Below, piece after piece: positions 62,361-64,000 of a stretch of 64,000 nt of DNA. A program made the position numbers and the translations under genes. How positions within the stretch are numbered: the stretch's first letter is position 1; each line of letters begins with the position of its first letter. The notes below the pieces were generated by a model. It was not told the DNA's origin. It did not search any database and saw only the letters and a program-made list of their open reading frames with translations. This DNA is from Pseudomonas sessilinigenes (GTDB lineage: Bacteria > Pseudomonadota > Gammaproteobacteria > Pseudomonadales > Pseudomonadaceae), in contig NZ_CP027706.1 of NCBI RefSeq assembly GCF_003850565.1, forward strand, positions 2,976,001-3,040,000. The letters are read 5' to 3'.

Positions 62361-63539
62361 TCAGTACCCCATCTGCTGGGCGCGGCTGCTGAAGAAAATC
62401 CCGCTGGGCGCGGCGGCCGGCAGGCTGTGCCGCAGCTTGAGGCGATAGGGGTCCCAGATTTGCAACTGGTCGCCATCGCGCACCGATAGCCATAACTGGT
62501 CGCCACGGGCGGTGAACTCCATATGCAGCACCCCGGGCCCAGGCCGCAGGTCGGCGACGATCTGGTGGCTCTGGCTGTCGATCACCTGCACCCGGTCGTT
62601 GTCCGGGTAGGCGAAGTTGACCCACAGCTGGCGGCCATCGGGGCGCGCGGTAACGAACACCGGCTGGCCGGCCACGGCGATGGCGGCGCTCTGTTGCCAA
62701 CTGCGCGCATCCATCACCAGTACCTGGTGGCGGCCCACGGCGGGAACGAACGCCTGGTCGCCCGCTACGGCCCAGCCTTCCAGGTGGGGCATCTTGTACA
62801 CCGGCAGTTTTTCCTGGCCACGGCCATAGTCGCCAAGCACTCGCTTGACCCCGCGTTCCGGGTGCCAGAGGTCGAGTTGGGCCATGCCGTCCTCACCGAA
62901 CAGGCCGGCCATGTAATAGCGGCCGTCAGTGGTGATCAGCGCATCGTAGGGCTGCTGGCCGATGCCTGTGTAGCGCGTGATGCGTGGCGTGTTGCCCTGG
63001 CTGAAGTCGGCGCTCCAGATCTCGCCGGTGTCGAACAGGCTGAACACGAAACGCTGGCCCGGGGCATCCACCAGGCCCACCACTCGCGAGCGTTTCTTGC
63101 CGTCGGCCAGCAGGGTGGCGGGGATATCGGCCACAAGCTCCAGGGTGGCGGCGTCGAACACCTTGACCCCACCCGGCACATAGTTGGATACCGCGATCAG
63201 GCGCCCGTCCTGGCTGATGGCGCCGCCGATGCTGTTGCCGCCCTGGATCACCCGCCGGGCGATGCGCTGTTCGAGCAGGTCGACCTGGGTCAGGCCGCCG
63301 TCGCGGCCGAACACATAGGCGTAGCGCTGGTCGCGGGAAAACACCGCCGAGGCATGGGACAGGTCGCCCAGCCCTTCGATACGGGCCAGGGCCCGGCCCT
63401 GGCTGCTCTCGACGATCTGCACGCTGCCGGTGGCGCGCTCCACCACCAGGCCCAGGTCGCCACTGCCACGCAGCGGGGCCTGGGCACAGGCGGACAACAG
63501 CAGGGCGCACGCCGCGCCGAGCATCAGGGGACGGATCAT
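62361..63539 (-). CDS. nirF: Heme d1 biosynthesis lipoprotein NirF
   Basis: The 392-residue protein has a lipoprotein signal (CALLLSACAQAP) and a d1-type beta-propeller (FSRDQRYAYVFGRDGGLTQV, GNSIGGAISQDGRLIAVSNY, FEFTARGDQ-like repeats). It acts in the periplasm late in heme d1 synthesis, anchored to the membrane, and in P. aeruginosa binds NirN and NirS. It overlaps nirC by four bases. Confidence 0.94.
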   Translation of the reverse strand: MIRPLMLGAACALLLSACAQAPLRGSGDLGLVVERATGSVQIVESSQGRALARIEGLGDLSHASAVFSRDQRYAYVFGRDGGLTQVDLLEQRIARRVIQGGNSIGGAISQDGRLIAVSNYVPGGVKVFDAATLELVADIPATLLADGKKRSRVVGLVDAPGQRFVFSLFDTGEIWSADFSQGNTPRITRYTGIGQQPYDALITTDGRYYMAGLFGEDGMAQLDLWHPERGVKRVLGDYGRGQEKLPVYKMPHLEGWAVAGDQAFVPAVGRHQVLVMDARSWQQSAAIAVAGQPVFVTARPDGRQLWVNFAYPDNDRVQVIDSQSHQIVADLRPGPGVLHMEFTARGDQLWLSVRDGDQLQIWDPYRLKLRHSLPAAAPSGIFFSSRAQQMGY

Positions 63540-63859
63540 GGTTGAGAGGTTCCTTGCAAGAGATGATCGACCAGCCAGCCGATGTCCTCGGCGCTCAGTA
63601 GCGGCTCCCAGGGCGGCATGGCGGTGCCGGGGCGACCCAGGCGCACGGTGGCGACCAGGCCGTCGCGGGGTTTGCCGGCCAGGGCGGCGGGGGTCAGTTC
63701 CGGGCCCAGGCCGCCGGTCAGGTGCAGGCCATGGCAGGCGCCGCAGTCCTGTTCCAGCAGGTGTTGCAGCTGCGCCTGGCGCTGGGCGTCAGGCGCGGCG
63801 TGAAGAGGAGGGCAAAGCAGGAGGGTCGCCAGGATCACTGCGCGGGGGTAGCTGTTCAT
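63536..63859 (-). CDS. nirC: Cytochrome c55x, NirC
   Basis: The 107-residue protein has a signal peptide ending LHAA-P and one c-heme site C39-G-A-C42-H43, with an axial-methionine candidate in RPGTAMPPWEPLLS. NirC can donate electrons to nitrite reductase or take them during heme d1 maturation. It follows nirM by 19 bases. Confidence 0.93.
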   Translation of the reverse strand: MNSYPRAVILATLLLCPPLHAAPDAQRQAQLQHLLEQDCGACHGLHLTGGLGPELTPAALAGKPRDGLVATVRLGRPGTAMPPWEPLLSAEDIGWLVDHLLQGTSQP

Positions 63860-63878
63860 GACGCCCTCCTGGTTGGTT

Positions 63879-64000
63879 TCATTTCAGGCTCAGGACCCAC
63901 TTGGCCAGCTGCGCCGCTTCTTCTTCGCTGACCGCGTTGGCCGGCATCGGGATCGGTCCCCAGTTGCCCTGGGTGCCGTTCTTGATATGCCCGGCCAGGG
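63879..64000 (-). CDS. nirM: Cytochrome c-551, NirM (C-terminal part)
   Basis: The visible 39 C-terminal residues ([20 protein letters not shown] and then [19 protein letters not shown]) are the end of cytochrome c551, with the axial methionine in PIPMPAN. It carries electrons from the bc1 complex to NirS. The N-terminal part, heme site and start lie beyond the window edge. Confidence 0.92.
   Translation of the reverse strand, partial: LAGHIKNGTQGNWGPIPMPANAVSEEEAAQLAKWVLSLK

Noticed and set aside
1..64000. Insertion sequences, prophage genes, CRISPR arrays, tRNA or rRNA
   Set aside because: No transposase, integrase, phage structural protein, regularly spaced repeat or tRNA-like cloverleaf was seen. 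The repeats found are REP-like palindromes.

Overview
The window looks like chromosomal DNA of a fluorescent Pseudomonas (P. fluorescens group), probably one that denitrifies through cytochrome cd1 (nirS-type) nitrite reductase. The case rests on high G+C, a MexEF-OprN pump, a sulfone monooxygenase (SfnG) with a sigma-54 promoter, an efeUOB iron importer, pseudomonad REP-like repeats, and a nir operon in the order nirM-C-F-D-L-G-H-J-E-N. I see no insertion sequence, prophage, CRISPR array, tRNA or rRNA.

Layout. 1-4.4 kb: the 3' end of an RND/MMPL-type exporter, a small conserved gene, a periplasmic lactonase-like beta-propeller and three very small exported or membrane proteins. 4.4-10.9 kb: a two-gene RND pump (adaptor plus permease, no outer-membrane gene), divergent from an RstA/RstB-like two-component system, with three TGTGAA repeats between them. 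10.9-14.3 kb: a methyltransferase, a dienoyl-CoA isomerase-like crotonase, nudC and a TSUP transporter. 14.4-17.1 kb: a sulfur-scavenging pair, an SfnB-like flavin oxidoreductase and sfnG, divergently transcribed and each preceded by a -24/-12 sigma-54 promoter. 17.3-21.3 kb: a DUF1348 gene with a TetR regulator, pssA and an MFS exporter. 21.4-25.7 kb: efeU-efeO-efeB plus a second, cupredoxin-less EfeO (EfeM-like), behind a good Fur box. 26-27.3 kb: a lone glycosyltransferase.

27.4-37.8 kb is a dense signalling island. A CHASE3-GAF hybrid kinase, CheR, CheB, a receiver-first hybrid kinase and a receiver lie in one translationally coupled run. A two-domain KaiC-like ATPase and another hybrid kinase, also coupled, converge on it. 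No chemoreceptor, kaiA or kaiB is present. 38-40 kb: a HEAT/TPR protein and a bestrophin-like channel. 40.4-46.3 kb: mexEF-oprN. 46.7-48.6 kb: a PrpE-like acyl-CoA synthetase.

48.7-54.9 kb looks like a catabolic unit: an AGXT2L-type PLP phospho-lyase, an amino-acid permease, an SDR, a hydroxylysine-kinase-like APH protein and an AraC regulator. I infer a phosphorylate-then-eliminate route for an amino alcohol such as hydroxylysine or ethanolamine. 55-64 kb is the denitrification region. The nir operon (heme d1 synthesis and cytochromes) runs leftward. Facing it are two rightward genes, a CopD-like membrane protein and a HemN homologue that has lost the radical-SAM cysteines, each preceded by a perfect ANR/DNR box (TTGAT-N4-ATCAA). 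The HemN-like gene, the KaiC/CheR/CheB island and the phospho-lyase unit are the most promising under-described systems here.
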